From contig QORU01000004.1 of assembly GCA_003574785.1 (NCBI GenBank), positions 62,001 through 126,000 on the forward strand: a DNA stretch of 64,000 nt, given 5' to 3'. Source of the DNA: Taklimakanibacter deserti (GTDB lineage: Bacteria; Pseudomonadota; Alphaproteobacteria; Rhizobiales; Aestuariivirgaceae). Made by a program: the position numbers and the translations under genes. Below the pieces are notes generated by a model. That model was not told where the DNA came from. It saw nothing but the letters and a program-made list of their open reading frames with translations, and made no database searches. Shown piece by piece: positions 16,524 through 25,418 of this stretch (the stretch's first letter is position 1; each line of letters begins with the position of its first letter).

Positions 16524-17608
16524 CCCCTCACCGCCTTTCCGTCTTCGCCGAAAATATGCGTCTGGCTCGGATCGGCGCGCAGATGGAGCTTCTCGCCGAT
16601 CTTGAATTTGACGTCGCGCGGCACCACGACCCTTATATCGGAGGCATCCGGCGTGCGCGCATGGACGAGCGTCTCCGCCCCCATGGGCTCGATCAGCTCG
16701 GCATGGGCGATGATCGTGTCCCGGGCGCCCTGCCCCACCGGCGTGAAGGCCCGGGGCCTAATGCCCAGCGTCACTTGCGACGGCTTGAGCTTGGAAACCG
16801 CGGGATTGACTTCGAGCTCGACCCGCTCGCCGCCGAACTGGATCGTCGCCTTGGCGCCGGCGACGCCTTCGAGCTTGCCCTTGACCAGGTTCATTTGCGG
16901 CGTGCCGATGAAGCTCGCCACGAAGACATTGTTGGGCTTGGTGAACACCTGATGCGGCGTGCCGATCTGCTCGATGACCCCGTCGCGCATGATGGCGATG
17001 CGATCGGCCATGGTGAGGGCCTCGAGTTGGTCATGCGTCACGATGACGGTCGCCTTGGAGAGGCCCGACAGCACTTCCTTGATCTGGCCGCGCATCGAAT
17101 GGCGCAATTCGACATCGAGCCGCGACAGGGGCTCGTCGAACAGGAAGCAGTTCGGATCGCGCACGATCGCGCGGGCCACGGCGATGCGCTGCTTCTCGCC
17201 TTCCGACACCTGCCCCGGCATACGCTCGAGAACGTCGGTCAGATGCAGGATCTCCGCCACCTTCTTGACCCGCCGGTCGCGATCGGGCTTGGCGAGTTTC
17301 TCGTAATGCAGCGGCATGGCGATGTTCTCGCCGACCGAGAGGGCCGGATAGAGCGCATAGAACTGGAAAACCATCGCGATGTCGCGCTTTTCCGGCGGCA
17401 ATTCGTTCATGCGCTTGCCGGCGATGATGATGTCGCCGGCGGTCACTCTTTCGAGACCGGCGATCATGCGCAGGGTCGTCGTCTTGCCGCAGCCCGAGGG
17501 GCCGAGGAGGCAAACGACCTCACCGGCGGCGACACTGAGATCGGCATCCTTGACGGCGGTGAAATCGCCGAACCGCTTGGTGATCTTGCGGGCTTCGATG
17601 GTCGACAT
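16520..17608 (-). CDS. MalK-like ABC ATPase, subunit B (degenerate signature motif)
   Basis: A 362-residue ATPase with a C-terminal OB-fold (TOBE-like) domain. Walker A is GPSGCGKTT with Lys42, the Q-loop is Gln82, Walker B ends FDEP with Glu159, and the H-loop His192 is in VTHDQ. The signature is VSEGE at 134-138 instead of LSGGQ: the second Gly is Glu. In an ABC dimer this motif completes the partner's nucleotide site, so the partner's site should be weak while this subunit's own Walker A/B/His set is intact. It differs clearly from the ATPase at 21194-22282 in the same operon. Confidence 0.92.
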   Translation of the reverse strand: MSTIEARKITKRFGDFTAVKDADLSVAAGEVVCLLGPSGCGKTTTLRMIAGLERVTAGDIIIAGKRMNELPPEKRDIAMVFQFYALYPALSVGENIAMPLHYEKLAKPDRDRRVKKVAEILHLTDVLERMPGQVSEGEKQRIAVARAIVRDPNCFLFDEPLSRLDVELRHSMRGQIKEVLSGLSKATVIVTHDQLEALTMADRIAIMRDGVIEQIGTPHQVFTKPNNVFVASFIGTPQMNLVKGKLEGVAGAKATIQFGGERVELEVNPAVSKLKPSQVTLGIRPRAFTPVGQGARDTIIAHAELIEPMGAETLVHARTPDASDIRVVVPRDVKFKIGEKLHLRADPSQTHIFGEDGKAVRG

Positions 17609-17612
17609 GCGT

Positions 17613-18557
17613 CTATCTCTTCACGGTGCCGAAGGTGACGCCGCGCAGCAGGTGGTTCTGCAGGAAGAAGGTCACCAGGAAGACGGGGATGAGGAACAGC
17701 GTTTCGATCGCCGCGAGTAGCCCCCACAGCACGCCGATGCCGCCGCCCGCCACCGCCTGGTTCATGGCGACCGGCACGGTGCGGGTGTCGACGCCGGTCA
17801 AGAGCAGCGCGAACAGGAACTCGTTCCAGGTGAGGATGAGGCCGAAGACGAAGGTCGCGGCGAGGCCCGCCAGCACTTGCGGCAGGCAGATCTTGAAGAA
17901 CACCTTGACCTCGCTCGACCCGTCGATCCGTGCCGCATCCTCGACATCGGGCGACAATTCATCGAAGAAGCTCTTCATCATCCAGATCGTGAACGGCAGG
18001 TTGAAGGCCGTATAGAGCAGGATGATGCCGATATAGGAGCCGGCAAGGCCGGTGACCCGGAACATCAGGATGATCGGGATGATCACCACGATCGCCGGCA
18101 GCATGCGGGTGGTGAGGATGATGAAGAGATAGGTGTCGTTGCCCTTCAGCGCATAGCGCGAGAAGCCATAGGCCGCGAGCGTGCCGATCACCAAGGCGAG
18201 CAGCACCGAGGTGCCGGCGATGAAGATCGAATTGAAGAAGAACCGGTCGAAGCCGGTGCTCTCGACGGCGCCGCCCGTGGTGTAGGCGCGGGAAAAGACC
18301 GACGTGAAATTCTCCAATGTCGGCGTGAAGACATATTGCTCGGGGATGAGGCCGAAGAAGCTCGTCGGGAAGAACCGCGGCGGCACCGCCAGCGCTTCCG
18401 TCTGCAGCTTGAAGGAGGTGATGATGATGAGGAGCACGGGCAGGAAGTAGATCAGGCTGATGATCGCGGTGAGGAGCGTGTGGCCCCAGCCCGCCTCGCC
18501 CACGCCCGATGCCTTGCGGAAGCCCAGCCTTTCCCAGATCGAAGTCACATCAGCCAT
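17613..18557 (-). CDS. ABC carbohydrate importer permease (MalG class)
   Basis: A 314-residue membrane protein with six predicted helices after a cytoplasmic N-terminus of about 28 residues. The EAA loop is VEDAARIDGSSEVKVFF followed by LPQVLAG, and it couples the pore to an ATPase. It starts 3 nt after the preceding permease stop and is followed after 4 nt by ATPase B. It belongs to the importer of an unassigned carbohydrate whose catabolic genes are encoded divergently. Confidence 0.92.
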   Translation of the reverse strand: MADVTSIWERLGFRKASGVGEAGWGHTLLTAIISLIYFLPVLLIIITSFKLQTEALAVPPRFFPTSFFGLIPEQYVFTPTLENFTSVFSRAYTTGGAVESTGFDRFFFNSIFIAGTSVLLALVIGTLAAYGFSRYALKGNDTYLFIILTTRMLPAIVVIIPIILMFRVTGLAGSYIGIILLYTAFNLPFTIWMMKSFFDELSPDVEDAARIDGSSEVKVFFKICLPQVLAGLAATFVFGLILTWNEFLFALLLTGVDTRTVPVAMNQAVAGGGIGVLWGLLAAIETLFLIPVFLVTFFLQNHLLRGVTFGTVKR

Positions 18558-18560
18558 CGT

Positions 18561-19622
18561 TCAATTCCCCTGGGCGCGCCGGTTGGCGATATAGAGATAG
18601 AGATTGGTGAGCACGATCACCACGAAGAGCAGCAGATAGGAAAGTGCCGCACCCTCGCTGGTCTTGTTCTGCTCATTGGCAATGCGGATGACATGGTAGG
18701 AAATCGTCATCGTGTCATTGCCGCCCTTGGTCAGCAGGATGACGAGATCGGCGAGCTTGAAGGCCTCGATGGTGCGGAACAGCAGCGCCAGCATCAGGAG
18801 GCCGCGTATATAGGGGAAGGTGATCGTCCAGAAGCGCCGCCAGCTCGAGACCCGGTCGATGGCCGCTGCCTCATAGAGATATTTGGGCACCGAGACGAGA
18901 CCGGCCAGCACCAGCAGCATGACGAAGGGCGACCACATCCAGGCATCGGCGAAGACGATGCCGGCGACGGCGCCTGCCTTGGTCGACATCAAGATGAACT
19001 GCTCGCCGTTCCAGGCCTTGATCGCCTGGCTGAGGAGGCCGAAGGTCGGGTCATAGTAATAAGAGAAGAACACGCCGACCGCGACCACCGAGAGCATCAT
19101 CGGGGTGAGCACCAGGATGAGCAGGTATTTGCGCAACGGGAACTGCTTGGCGAAGAGCACGGCGAGCAGGAAGCCGACGATCATCTGGGCCGAGACGGTG
19201 AGCACCACGAACATCGCGGTATTGGTGAGATTGGCCCACAGTTCCGGCGCCTTGAGGTCGTTGGTGAGGAGCTGCTCGTAGTTCCTGAGGCCCACGAAGC
19301 GGATCGTCTGCTGGTTGCTCTGATAGGCGAAGAAGGAGAGGCCGAGCGACCACAGCAGCGGAAAGATGTTCATGACGAACAGCACCGCGATCGCCGGCGA
19401 AACCAGGAGGCCACCATAATAATGGCGGCGATAGGCATTGACGACGAAGGCGGCCGCGACCATCGCCGCCATGGCGCCCGTCACCCAGAAGGCGGCATTG
19501 GCCGGCAGGGCCAGTATGGCGAGGATGGACACGGCAAGGCCCACCGCGATCGCGAGCTTCCAATTGTCGGGAGCGATCGTCGTGAACTGCGGCGGCGGCC
19601 GGTCTATGGCAACAGTCGTCAT
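18561..19622 (-). CDS. ABC carbohydrate importer permease (MalF class)
   Basis: A 353-residue membrane protein with more hydrophobic segments at the N-terminus than a minimal permease (about eight in total). Its EAA loop, YEAAAIDRVSSWRRFWTITFP, has Arg where most members have Gly (IDG). This could reflect docking onto a non-identical ATPase subunit, though that is only a suggestion. It lies between the binding-protein gene and the MalG-class permease. Confidence 0.92.
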   Translation of the reverse strand: MTTVAIDRPPPQFTTIAPDNWKLAIAVGLAVSILAILALPANAAFWVTGAMAAMVAAAFVVNAYRRHYYGGLLVSPAIAVLFVMNIFPLLWSLGLSFFAYQSNQQTIRFVGLRNYEQLLTNDLKAPELWANLTNTAMFVVLTVSAQMIVGFLLAVLFAKQFPLRKYLLILVLTPMMLSVVAVGVFFSYYYDPTFGLLSQAIKAWNGEQFILMSTKAGAVAGIVFADAWMWSPFVMLLVLAGLVSVPKYLYEAAAIDRVSSWRRFWTITFPYIRGLLMLALLFRTIEAFKLADLVILLTKGGNDTMTISYHVIRIANEQNKTSEGAALSYLLLFVVIVLTNLYLYIANRRAQGN

Positions 19623-19699
19623 CTAAAATTATGCCTGCTGAATCCGTGAGACAAAGAGGACGCCCGCAGTTTCCTGCGCGCGTCCCCTGAGGCGTTTCG

Positions 19700-21133
19700 T
19701 TACTGGATCAGGCCCGCTTCCGAGAGCAGGTTCTGCTGGAACTTCGCTATGTTGTCGAGCGTCGTCTTGGCGTCCTGCTTGCCGGTGATGGCGAGATCGA
19801 ACTGGTCCTGCTGCTGGGTGAGCAGCTCGAAGAACTGCGGCACGTGCCACACGTCCTTCTGCCAGTCGAGGCTCCCCGCCCAGGCGCGGTTCCATGGCCG
19901 GAAGGTCACATAGGCCGGATCGCTATAGACCGACTTGATCGCCGACTGTCCGCCCTTCGAGGCATATTCCGTCTGCACCGGCTTCGACAGCCACCATTTC
20001 ACGAAGTCGAGCGCTTCCTTGGTCTGCGTGTCGGTGTTCCAGGTCATCAGCACGAAGGGCTGGCCGCCGATATTCGACCAGCGGATGATCTTGCCGTCGG
20101 CGCCGCGGGTTCCCGGCATCAGGCCGAAAGCGATCTTGTCGGAGACTTTCGATGTCTTGGGATCGAGCGAGGCTTCGCCGAGACCGATCCAGTCGATATT
20201 GATGGCGACCTTGCCTTCGCGGAACAACTCGTCGGACTTGAAGATGTCCATCGTTCCGGTCTTGGCGACGGGCGGCATATACTGGATGAGGCGCAGATAG
20301 TGATCGAGCGCCTTGACCGCTTCCGGCGAATTGACCACGCCTTCCGCTTGGCCCTTGGGCGCCTGGGTTTCGTCCCAGACATTGCCACCCTCCTGCCAGA
20401 TGAAGCCGTTGATCTGCATCGAGGAGAAGTCGTAGCCCTTGCCGGCCTGGTAGGCGATGCCGTAGAAATCGTCATCCGCCGGCTTGCCGGCTAGGTTCTC
20501 GCCCTTCTTGCGCTGGAAGAACTGGCCGATATTCTCGAACATCTCCCAGTCCATGTCGTCGAGCTCTTCCGGCGTGCACGGCAGCTTCTTGTTGAACTTC
20601 GCCTGGAAGTTCTTCTGCTCTTCCTCGTTGCACAGGATGTCCTTGCGCGCGAAGCTCACCAGCACGTCCGGGAACTGCGGGAAGCCGTAATAGTTCGGCG
20701 TCTTGTGCGGATAAGTCGAATAGGCATTGAGCGGGGCCGGATGCATGTCGTCCATCGCCGCCTTCAGGCCCGGATCGGCATCGATGAACTCGTTGAGCTT
20801 CTTGTAATAGCCGCCTTCGACGAAGGCGCCGAGCCACTGCGAGTCCGACACTGCCATGTTGTATTTCTGCTCGCCTGAGGTGAGCGAGGCGTTGAGGCGG
20901 GTGTAGTAGTCGGGCCACGGGATGAAGTCGATGTCGAGCTTCACCGTGTTGCCTGACGGCGCTTTATACTGCTTGTCGAACATGTCCTTCATGATGCGGG
21001 TCGGCGGCCAGTCCGGCACCGCCATCTTGAGCACCACTTCCTCGGCCGAGGCGGCCCCGAGGAACGTGCCGCTCATCAGGGTCGCGGCAAGCGCGGCCCC
21101 GGCAAAGGACGTCAACTTATACTGCCAACTCAT
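19700..21133 (-). CDS. ABC carbohydrate importer substrate-binding protein
   Basis: A 477-residue periplasmic protein with a Sec signal peptide cleaved near residue 30 (GAASAEEV). Tryptophan-rich stretches such as FIPWPDYYTRLN, GFIWQEGGNVW and WWLSKPVQ are consistent with stacking against sugar rings in family 1 binding proteins. It is encoded 60 nt after ATPase A and before the permeases. The ligand is not determined by sequence; the linked PfkB kinase, epimerase-like enzyme and acid-sugar dehydratase point to a monosaccharide, polyol or sugar acid. Confidence 0.92.
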   Translation of the reverse strand: MSWQYKLTSFAGAALAATLMSGTFLGAASAEEVVLKMAVPDWPPTRIMKDMFDKQYKAPSGNTVKLDIDFIPWPDYYTRLNASLTSGEQKYNMAVSDSQWLGAFVEGGYYKKLNEFIDADPGLKAAMDDMHPAPLNAYSTYPHKTPNYYGFPQFPDVLVSFARKDILCNEEEQKNFQAKFNKKLPCTPEELDDMDWEMFENIGQFFQRKKGENLAGKPADDDFYGIAYQAGKGYDFSSMQINGFIWQEGGNVWDETQAPKGQAEGVVNSPEAVKALDHYLRLIQYMPPVAKTGTMDIFKSDELFREGKVAINIDWIGLGEASLDPKTSKVSDKIAFGLMPGTRGADGKIIRWSNIGGQPFVLMTWNTDTQTKEALDFVKWWLSKPVQTEYASKGGQSAIKSVYSDPAYVTFRPWNRAWAGSLDWQKDVWHVPQFFELLTQQQDQFDLAITGKQDAKTTLDNIAKFQQNLLSEAGLIQ

Positions 21134-21193
21134 GTCCAGTTCTCCTCCCTAGTGGATCTAGGCACTTCTCTTTTCTTCGCGTGCTTGGACGGC

Positions 21194-22282
21194 TCACCTC
21201 AAGGCGATACCGTCCTCGACGCGGAAGACATGGATTTTCCTTGCATCGACCTTGATCGGCAGGCGGTCGCCGAGCTTGATCTCGCTCGCCCGCGATTCCG
21301 GCAGAAGGATCCGCAGATTGTCGGTCTTCTCGCCGAGCGAAACGATGGTGACATCGCCCAACGGCTCGAGCAGCTGCACCGGCGCCGAAAGTTGGACCGC
21401 CTGGCCGGACGCGATTTCGAGATCGGCCGGGCGCACGCCCATGACGACCTTGTCGCCCGCTTTCGCCTTGATCTTACGGGCGAGCTCGAAGCTGCCGAAG
21501 CCGGTCTTCAGCGCTTCGCCGCTTTCGCCCACCGTCGCCTCGAGCAGGTTCATATGCGGCGCGCCGATCTTGGCCGCGACATAGACGTCGTTGGGCTGGT
21601 CATAGAGCTCGTCGGGCGATCCCTTCTGCACCACCGCACCATCGCGCATCACCGCGATGACCTCGCCCATCGACAGGGCCTCGAGCTCATCGGGCGTCGC
21701 GTAGATGATGGTCATGCCGAACTGGCGGTGCAGGCGCTTGAGCTCGGCGCGCATGTCGTGGCGGAGCTTGGCGTCGAGATTGGTCAGGGGCTCGTCGAGC
21801 AGGAGGATATTGGGGCGTCGGATCAAGGATCGTCCGAGCGCCACGCGCTGCTGCTCGCCGCCCGACAGCGTATTGGGCTTGCGCTCGAGCCGGTGCGCGA
21901 GCTTCAGCATCTCGGCCGTCTCCTTGACCCGCTTGTCGATCTCCGGCCGCGCGACATTCGCCTCGCGCAAGGGATAGGCGAAATTCTCGTAGACGGTGAG
22001 ATGCGGATAGAGCGCGAAGGACTGGAACACCATCGACACGCCGCGCGACTTGATCGGCGCATGGGTCGCATCGACGCCATGCAGCGCCACCCTGCCCGTA
22101 TCCGGGATCACGAGGCCGGAGATAGTGCGCATAGTCGTCGTCTTGCCGACCGAGCTCGGCCCGAACAGGGCGAAGAACTGGCCTTCGGCGACATCGAAGG
22201 TCAGCCGGTCGAGCGCTTTCACGCGGCCATAGGCTTTCGACACGCCTTCGAGGCTGACGGCGGAGGCTTTATTGGGGGACAT
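21194..22282 (-). CDS. MalK-like ABC ATPase, subunit A (H-loop His replaced by Pro)
   Basis: A 362-residue ATPase with a C-terminal regulatory OB-type domain. It has Walker A GPSSVGKTT with Lys47, Q-loop Gln87, a complete signature LSGGE at 139-143, and Walker B LLDEP with Glu164. The H-loop position reads YATPDE, so the switch histidine is Pro197. I checked this codon (CCC) on the minus strand. ATP hydrolysis at this subunit's own Walker site should be impaired, whereas its signature can complete the partner's site. I chose the ATG at 22282, preceded by GAGG, over the GTG two codons upstream. It is the first gene of the minus arm. Confidence 0.92.
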   Translation of the reverse strand: MSPNKASAVSLEGVSKAYGRVKALDRLTFDVAEGQFFALFGPSSVGKTTTMRTISGLVIPDTGRVALHGVDATHAPIKSRGVSMVFQSFALYPHLTVYENFAYPLREANVARPEIDKRVKETAEMLKLAHRLERKPNTLSGGEQQRVALGRSLIRRPNILLLDEPLTNLDAKLRHDMRAELKRLHRQFGMTIIYATPDELEALSMGEVIAVMRDGAVVQKGSPDELYDQPNDVYVAAKIGAPHMNLLEATVGESGEALKTGFGSFELARKIKAKAGDKVVMGVRPADLEIASGQAVQLSAPVQLLEPLGDVTIVSLGEKTDNLRILLPESRASEIKLGDRLPIKVDARKIHVFRVEDGIALR

Positions 22283-22384
22283 GGCCACCTCAGCCGATAT
22301 GAGTCGTGCTGGGGCAAACTGGCTTCATCGACGCGAAATCCTCCCATTTACGGCGCTGCGCTGCGCCTTTGTTATTGATCAAAC

Positions 22385-22395
22385 TGGTAGTACCA
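22385..22395. promoter_or_regulatory. Probable FCD-GntR operator (left)
   Basis: The perfect palindrome TGGTAGTACCA lies in the divergent intergenic region, about 100 nt upstream of ATPase A. It fits the TGGTNNNACCA half-site pattern recognised by FadR-subclass GntR regulators such as PdhR. A second site of the same type lies at 22510-22524. Confidence 0.65.
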
Positions 22396-22468
22396 AATTG
22401 ATCCGGGCGCAAGCGTTTGTGTTGGACCTGCACGGCAAAAATGCTGCTGCACTTGCGAAATCCGCCCC

Positions 22469-22497
22469 TTGCGACGGATTTTGACCTGTTCTATGGC
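22469..22497 (+). promoter_or_regulatory. Possible promoter of the epimerase-dehydratase operon
   Basis: TTGCGA and TATGGC are separated by 17 nt. The predicted start would fall at about 22504, immediately before the right operator, a good position for repression. The -35 and -10 boxes each match the consensus only partly. Confidence 0.35.
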
Positions 22498-22509
22498 TAG
22501 GGTAACAAA

Positions 22510-22524
22510 TTTGGTCGGACCAAA
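22510..22524. promoter_or_regulatory. Probable FCD-GntR operator (right)
   Basis: TTTGGTCGGACCAAA is a perfect 15-bp palindrome with the TTGGTNNNACCAA pattern of FadR-subclass regulators. It lies 37 nt before the ATG of the epimerase-like gene. With the left site it suggests that the regulator encoded at 24673 controls both arms of the locus. Confidence 0.75.
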
Positions 22525-22560
22525 ATGGTCGACCCAGATCAGTCCAGGGAGGAACCTTTC

Positions 22561-23448
22561 ATGCATCTTTCGACACATAACTGGATGCGCGCCGAGCCGC
22601 TCGAGACCACTTTGGCTCGCATCAAGAAGTTTGGTTATGAGAGCATCGAAATCTCCGGCGAGCCCACCCAATACAATGTGAACGACACCCGCAAGCTGCT
22701 GAAGCAATATGGCATCCGCTGCTGGGGCTCGGTGACGCTCACCCTCGCCGACCGCAATCTCGCCGCCAGGGACGAAGCCCAGCGCGCCAAGACCGTCGAT
22801 TACATGAAGAGCGTCGTCACCATGGTGAACGAGCTTGACGGCGAGATCATCACCCTCGTGCCGGCGACCGTCGGCAAGATCACGCCCGATGGGACGCCCG
22901 AAGAAGAGTGGCAGTGGCTCATCGAAGGCGTGACCGAGGTCTATCAGCACGGCAAGAAAAAAGGCGTGCGCATCGCCATCGAGCCGCTCAACCGTTTCGA
23001 GACCTATATCCTGAACCGCGCCGACCAGGCTTTGGCGCTGGCCGAAGCGGTCGGGCCTGATTGCGGCGTGTGCATCGACGCCTTCCATCTCAATATCGAG
23101 GACGCCGACATGTTCGCCTCGATCAAGAAGGCGGGAAAACGCCTCTATGACTTCCACATCGCCGACAACAACCGCATGGCGCCGGGCCAGGGGGCGCTCG
23201 ACTGGCCGAAGATCGTGAAAACCTTGAAGGAGGCGGGCTATGACGGAGCACTGACCGTCGAGTTCGTGGCGCCGGTCGACCGGACGCCGGCCACCAAATA
23301 TCCCGATGCCGTCGAGAAGAACCCGGTCGATATCTCGCCCGAGCAGTTGAAGTTTATCCAGGATCACGGCTCGAGCCTGTTGAGCGAGGAATTCTACACC
23401 ATGCTCGTCAAGAAATCGGCCGAAACGATTCTGCCGTTGATCAAATGA
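22561..23448 (+). CDS. Xylose isomerase-like TIM-barrel epimerase (tagatose/psicose 3-epimerase type)
   Basis: A 295-residue TIM-barrel enzyme. Glu141 (IEPLNRFE), Asp173 (CIDAFH), His199 (DFHIADN) and Glu234 (VEFVAP) have nearly the spacing of the four metal ligands in D-tagatose/D-psicose 3-epimerases, and GQGALDW is also typical. It would shift a ketose or related sugar between epimers using a divalent metal. The start at 22561 has AGGGAGGA at the right distance; the ATG 36 nt upstream does not. It is the first gene of the plus arm, divergent from the importer. Confidence 0.85.
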   Translation: MHLSTHNWMRAEPLETTLARIKKFGYESIEISGEPTQYNVNDTRKLLKQYGIRCWGSVTLTLADRNLAARDEAQRAKTVDYMKSVVTMVNELDGEIITLVPATVGKITPDGTPEEEWQWLIEGVTEVYQHGKKKGVRIAIEPLNRFETYILNRADQALALAEAVGPDCGVCIDAFHLNIEDADMFASIKKAGKRLYDFHIADNNRMAPGQGALDWPKIVKTLKEAGYDGALTVEFVAPVDRTPATKYPDAVEKNPVDISPEQLKFIQDHGSSLLSEEFYTMLVKKSAETILPLIK

Positions 23449-23500
23449 CCGGCCGAGCGGGCCCGCATCGGGCGAGCCCGCTCGTAACGGCCGGGAGAAC

Positions 23501-24676
23501 ATGATGAAGATCGAACGGATCGAAGCCACCTGGGTGTCCATACCGATCGCTCAAGATCGTCAGCACAGAAGCGATTTCGGGCAGATCAGGACGTTTGATT
23601 CGGCGATCCTGCGCATCGACACCGATGCCGGCATCACCGGCTGGGGCGAAGGCAAGAACGCCGCCGGCAGTGCCGGCACCTATGCCGGGCTCGTCACCCT
23701 CATCAACAAGGAATTCGCCCCGCGCCTGATCGGCAAGGACGCGCGGGACATTTCCGTGATCTGGGATTCGCTTTACAACGGCGTGCGCGCCCATCATGCG
23801 ACGGCGCGCGGACATTCGATGCCCGACATGGCGCGGCGCGGCCAGACCATCGCCGCGATCAGCGCCATCGACATCGCCCTCTGGGACATCGCCGGAAAAT
23901 CCATGAACGCCCCGGTCTGGCGCCTGCTCGGCGGACGCAAGGCCGAAGCCATGCCGGCCTATGCCTCGGGCGGCTGGGCCGATGCCCAGACCATTGGCGA
24001 TCAGCTCTCGGGCTATGTGAAGCAAGGCGGCTTCAAGGCGGTGAAGATGCGCGTCGGCGCCATGGATGGGGCGCCGCAGGTCAGCGCCGAGCGCGTCAAG
24101 GCGGCGCGCGCGGCCTTAGGGCCCGACATCGAGATCATGGTCGATTCGCACGGCACCTTCACCGTGGCCGAGGCCAAGCGCTTCGCCCATCTGGTCGCCG
24201 ACTGCAATCTCGCCTGGTTCGAGGAGCCGGTGACCGCCGATGACAAGGCCGGCATCGCCGAAGTGCGCGCCTCGGCCATGATCCCAATCGCCGCCGGCGA
24301 AAGCGAGTTCACCCGCTTCGATTTCCGCGACCTCATCACCCAGCGCGCCGTCGACATATTGCAGCCCGATCTCGCTATATGCGGCGGCATCACCGAGGCG
24401 CGCCGCATCGATGCGCTGGCGGCCGCGTTCAATCTGCGGCTGGCGCCGCATCTGTGGGCCGGGGCCCCCGCCTTCTTTGCCGGGCTCCATCTCGCCGCCG
24501 CGAGCCCGTCGAGCTATATTCTCGAATATTCGCTCGGCGCCAATCCGATGCTGCATGATCTCATCGAGGAGAAGGTCGAGGTGAAGGACGGCATGATCAC
24601 GATCCCCGATCGGCCGGGCCTGGGAATCACGCCGCGCGAGGACATTATCGCCAAACATGCGGTGCATTTCGGATGA
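23501..24676 (+). CDS. Mandelate racemase/muconate lactonising enzyme family, probable acid-sugar dehydratase
   Basis: A 391-residue enolase-superfamily enzyme. The metal ligands are Asp215 (VDSHG), Glu241 (WFEEP) and Glu267 (AAGES). Lys179 and Lys182 form the KxxK base motif (FKAVKMRVG), and His317 in APHLWAG pairs with Asp290. That set matches the mandelate racemase subgroup, in which most members dehydrate acid sugars to 2-keto-3-deoxy acids. The exact sugar is not predictable. Two adjacent ATGs occur; the second, at 23504, is better spaced from GGGAG. Its stop overlaps the regulator start (ATGA). Confidence 0.88.
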   Translation: MMKIERIEATWVSIPIAQDRQHRSDFGQIRTFDSAILRIDTDAGITGWGEGKNAAGSAGTYAGLVTLINKEFAPRLIGKDARDISVIWDSLYNGVRAHHATARGHSMPDMARRGQTIAAISAIDIALWDIAGKSMNAPVWRLLGGRKAEAMPAYASGGWADAQTIGDQLSGYVKQGGFKAVKMRVGAMDGAPQVSAERVKAARAALGPDIEIMVDSHGTFTVAEAKRFAHLVADCNLAWFEEPVTADDKAGIAEVRASAMIPIAAGESEFTRFDFRDLITQRAVDILQPDLAICGGITEARRIDALAAAFNLRLAPHLWAGAPAFFAGLHLAAASPSSYILEYSLGANPMLHDLIEEKVEVKDGMITIPDRPGLGITPREDIIAKHAVHFG

Positions 24677-25410
24677 ACGAGCATCGCGACCTGGTTTCGG
24701 AACTGGCGCTCTTCTTCCTGCAGAGGAAATACGAGCCGGGCGAGCGCGTGCCGTCGGAACGCGAGCTTGCCGAAAGGTTCAAGGCTGGCCGCGGCCTGGT
24801 GCGCGAGGCCTTGGCCTATCTCGAGGCGCTGAGGGTCATCGACCGGCGCGCCAAATCCGGCATCTATATGTCGAGCGATTCGGCGAGCGTCGAGGCCTTG
24901 GCCCTCTTCGCCCAGATCGGCGTGCCGCTGCAGGCCGAAGAGGTGCGCCAGTCGAACGAGATGCGCCGCATCCACGAGATCACCGCGGTCAGGCTCGCTT
25001 GCGAGCGCGCGACGCTGGAGAATTTCGACCGTATGCGCGCGGTCCTCGCCTCGTCCCTCAAGCGCATCGAAGCGCAAGAGCCGATCGACATCGAGGACCG
25101 CGATTTCCATCTCGAGATCGTCAATGCCACGCAGAACAATGTCTTCTACCGCATCGTGCGCATCTTCTACCTGATGACGGCCGAGCGCCGGCGCATCTAT
25201 TTCCAGCGCCCCGAACGCTGCCGCGAGTCGCATAATGAGCATATCCGCATCTTCGAGGCGATCGCCAGACGCGATCCGGTGGAGGCGATGGGCCTCATGG
25301 ATGCGCATCTCAAAGGTGTCGAGAGCTACTGGACCGGCCTTCTCGACAAACCGCCCTCACCCGAGAAGCCGCAGCCCGAAGCCGCCTGGCTGCGCCATAT
25401 CACGAGCTGA
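24673..25410 (+). CDS. FadR-subclass GntR regulator with FCD domain
   Basis: A 245-residue protein. The winged helix spans about 8-72 (YEPGERVPSERELAERFKAGRGLVREAL) and the FCD domain about 90-225, with the metal-binding pattern D140-H144...H189...H212. Regulators of this subclass bind TGGTNNNACCA palindromes, and two such sites lie in the divergent promoter region at 22385 and 22510. It is therefore the likely repressor of both the importer and the catabolic arm, released by a pathway acid. It is coupled to the dehydratase gene. Confidence 0.9.
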   Translation: MNEHRDLVSELALFFLQRKYEPGERVPSERELAERFKAGRGLVREALAYLEALRVIDRRAKSGIYMSSDSASVEALALFAQIGVPLQAEEVRQSNEMRRIHEITAVRLACERATLENFDRMRAVLASSLKRIEAQEPIDIEDRDFHLEIVNATQNNVFYRIVRIFYLMTAERRRIYFQRPERCRESHNEHIRIFEAIARRDPVEAMGLMDAHLKGVESYWTGLLDKPPSPEKPQPEAAWLRHITS

Positions 25411-25418
25411 TGCCTTAC

